Source of the DNA: an uncultured Lactococcus sp.
GTDB taxonomy: Bacteria > Bacillota > Bacilli > Lactobacillales > Streptococcaceae
Assembly (NCBI RefSeq): GCF_934191625.1
Contig: NZ_CAKPUG010000001.1
Coordinates: forward strand, 496,001 to 560,000
DNA: 64,000 nucleotides
Direction of reading: 5' to 3'
Shown: positions 63,920-64,000 of the stretch, piece after piece
Layout: each line of letters opens with the position of its first letter
Position numbering within the stretch: position 1 is the first letter of the stretch
Position numbers and translations under genes: made by a program
The notes under the pieces: model-generated
The model's database searches: none
What the model saw: the letters and a program-made list of their open reading frames with translations, nothing else
Told to the model about the DNA's origin: nothing

Positions 63920-64000
63920 ATGCCCGCAAAAAGAACAACAAAAAGTAAATCAAAACCAAAAGCCAAACGTTCAACGGCAAAGAAAACACCGGCTAAAAAG
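63920..64000 (+). CDS. Lys/Thr/Pro-rich N-terminus of a protein cut by the window end
   Basis: ATG 63920 opens a frame to the window end (27 residues, about half of them Lys, Arg or Thr: MPAKRTTKSKSKPKAKR...). Only a weak ribosome site (AACAGAG) precedes it, but a good promoter does. A basic, disordered N-terminus of this kind occurs in some FtsK/SpoIIIE translocases and in histone-like proteins; the visible part cannot decide between them. Confidence 0.6.
   Translation, partial: MPAKRTTKSKSKPKAKRSTAKKTPAKK

Overview
The window is a low-GC Gram-positive chromosome segment. Gene content and order point to Streptococcaceae, most likely the genus Lactococcus: a FabT-led type II fatty acid synthesis cluster, a preQ1-II riboswitch before queT, a CiaRH-like two-component system, a maltose phosphorylase/beta-phosphoglucomutase pathway, a pst operon with two PstS and two PstB paralogues, and a mannose-family PTS. 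The species cannot be fixed from the sequence alone. No rRNA, tRNA, CRISPR array, prophage, transposase or IS element was seen. Genes are dense and mostly separated by clear intrinsic terminators.

Layout. 1-6.5 kb: the 3' part of alaS, an RpiR-type regulator, a histidine phosphatase, a GH1 6-phospho-beta-glucosidase and smpB. 6.6-12.8 kb: the phosphate uptake operon pstS-pstS-pstC-pstA-pstB-pstB-phoU, with ATTTAC repeats at 11-bp period before both pstS genes. 12.8-15.1 kb: serS behind a T-box, and a YitT-like membrane protein. 15.2-18.6 kb: the mannose-type PTS (IIAB-IIC-IID) and a DUF956 gene. 18.9-24.5 kb: ferredoxin, a LysM membrane protein, cmk, an acetyltransferase, a VanZ-RDD protein, an orphan immunity-like gene, msrA and an LCP protein. 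24.5-35.9 kb: a maltose/maltodextrin divergon (malEFG against two GH13 enzymes, mapA, pgmB and malR). 36-44.1 kb: ciaRH, a DXS-like enzyme, yidD and a four-gene ferric siderophore ABC transporter. 44.5-54.9 kb: fabT-fabH-acpP-fabD-fabG-fabF-accB-fabZ-accC, then an oppositely oriented glycosyltransferase, then accD-accA. 55-64 kb: stress, repair and housekeeping genes (glsB-like, ArsC-like, exoA, metG, two SDRs, a DUF2829/Tad2-like gene, queT, a HAD phosphatase, an ankyrin lipoprotein, uspA) and the start of a Lys-rich protein.

How the genes work together. Maltodextrins enter through MalEFG (the ATPase is not here), are trimmed by the two GH13 enzymes and split by maltose phosphorylase. PgmB converts the beta-glucose-1-phosphate to glucose-6-phosphate. 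MalR-like operators sit on both divergent promoters. FabT probably controls the fatty acid genes; the enoyl reductase step is missing from the cluster.

The items most worth a second look are: two unannotated sRNA candidates (about 40.2 kb and 44.25 kb); structured leaders inside the fab/acc cluster and the glycosyltransferase that splits it; a DUF2829 (Tad2-family) gene translationally coupled to a probably NAD-dependent SDR; a DXS-like protein that has lost phosphate-binding arginines; an enlarged, internally repeated extracellular loop in the mannose PTS IID subunit; and several promoters placed so that the mRNA should start at the AUG.
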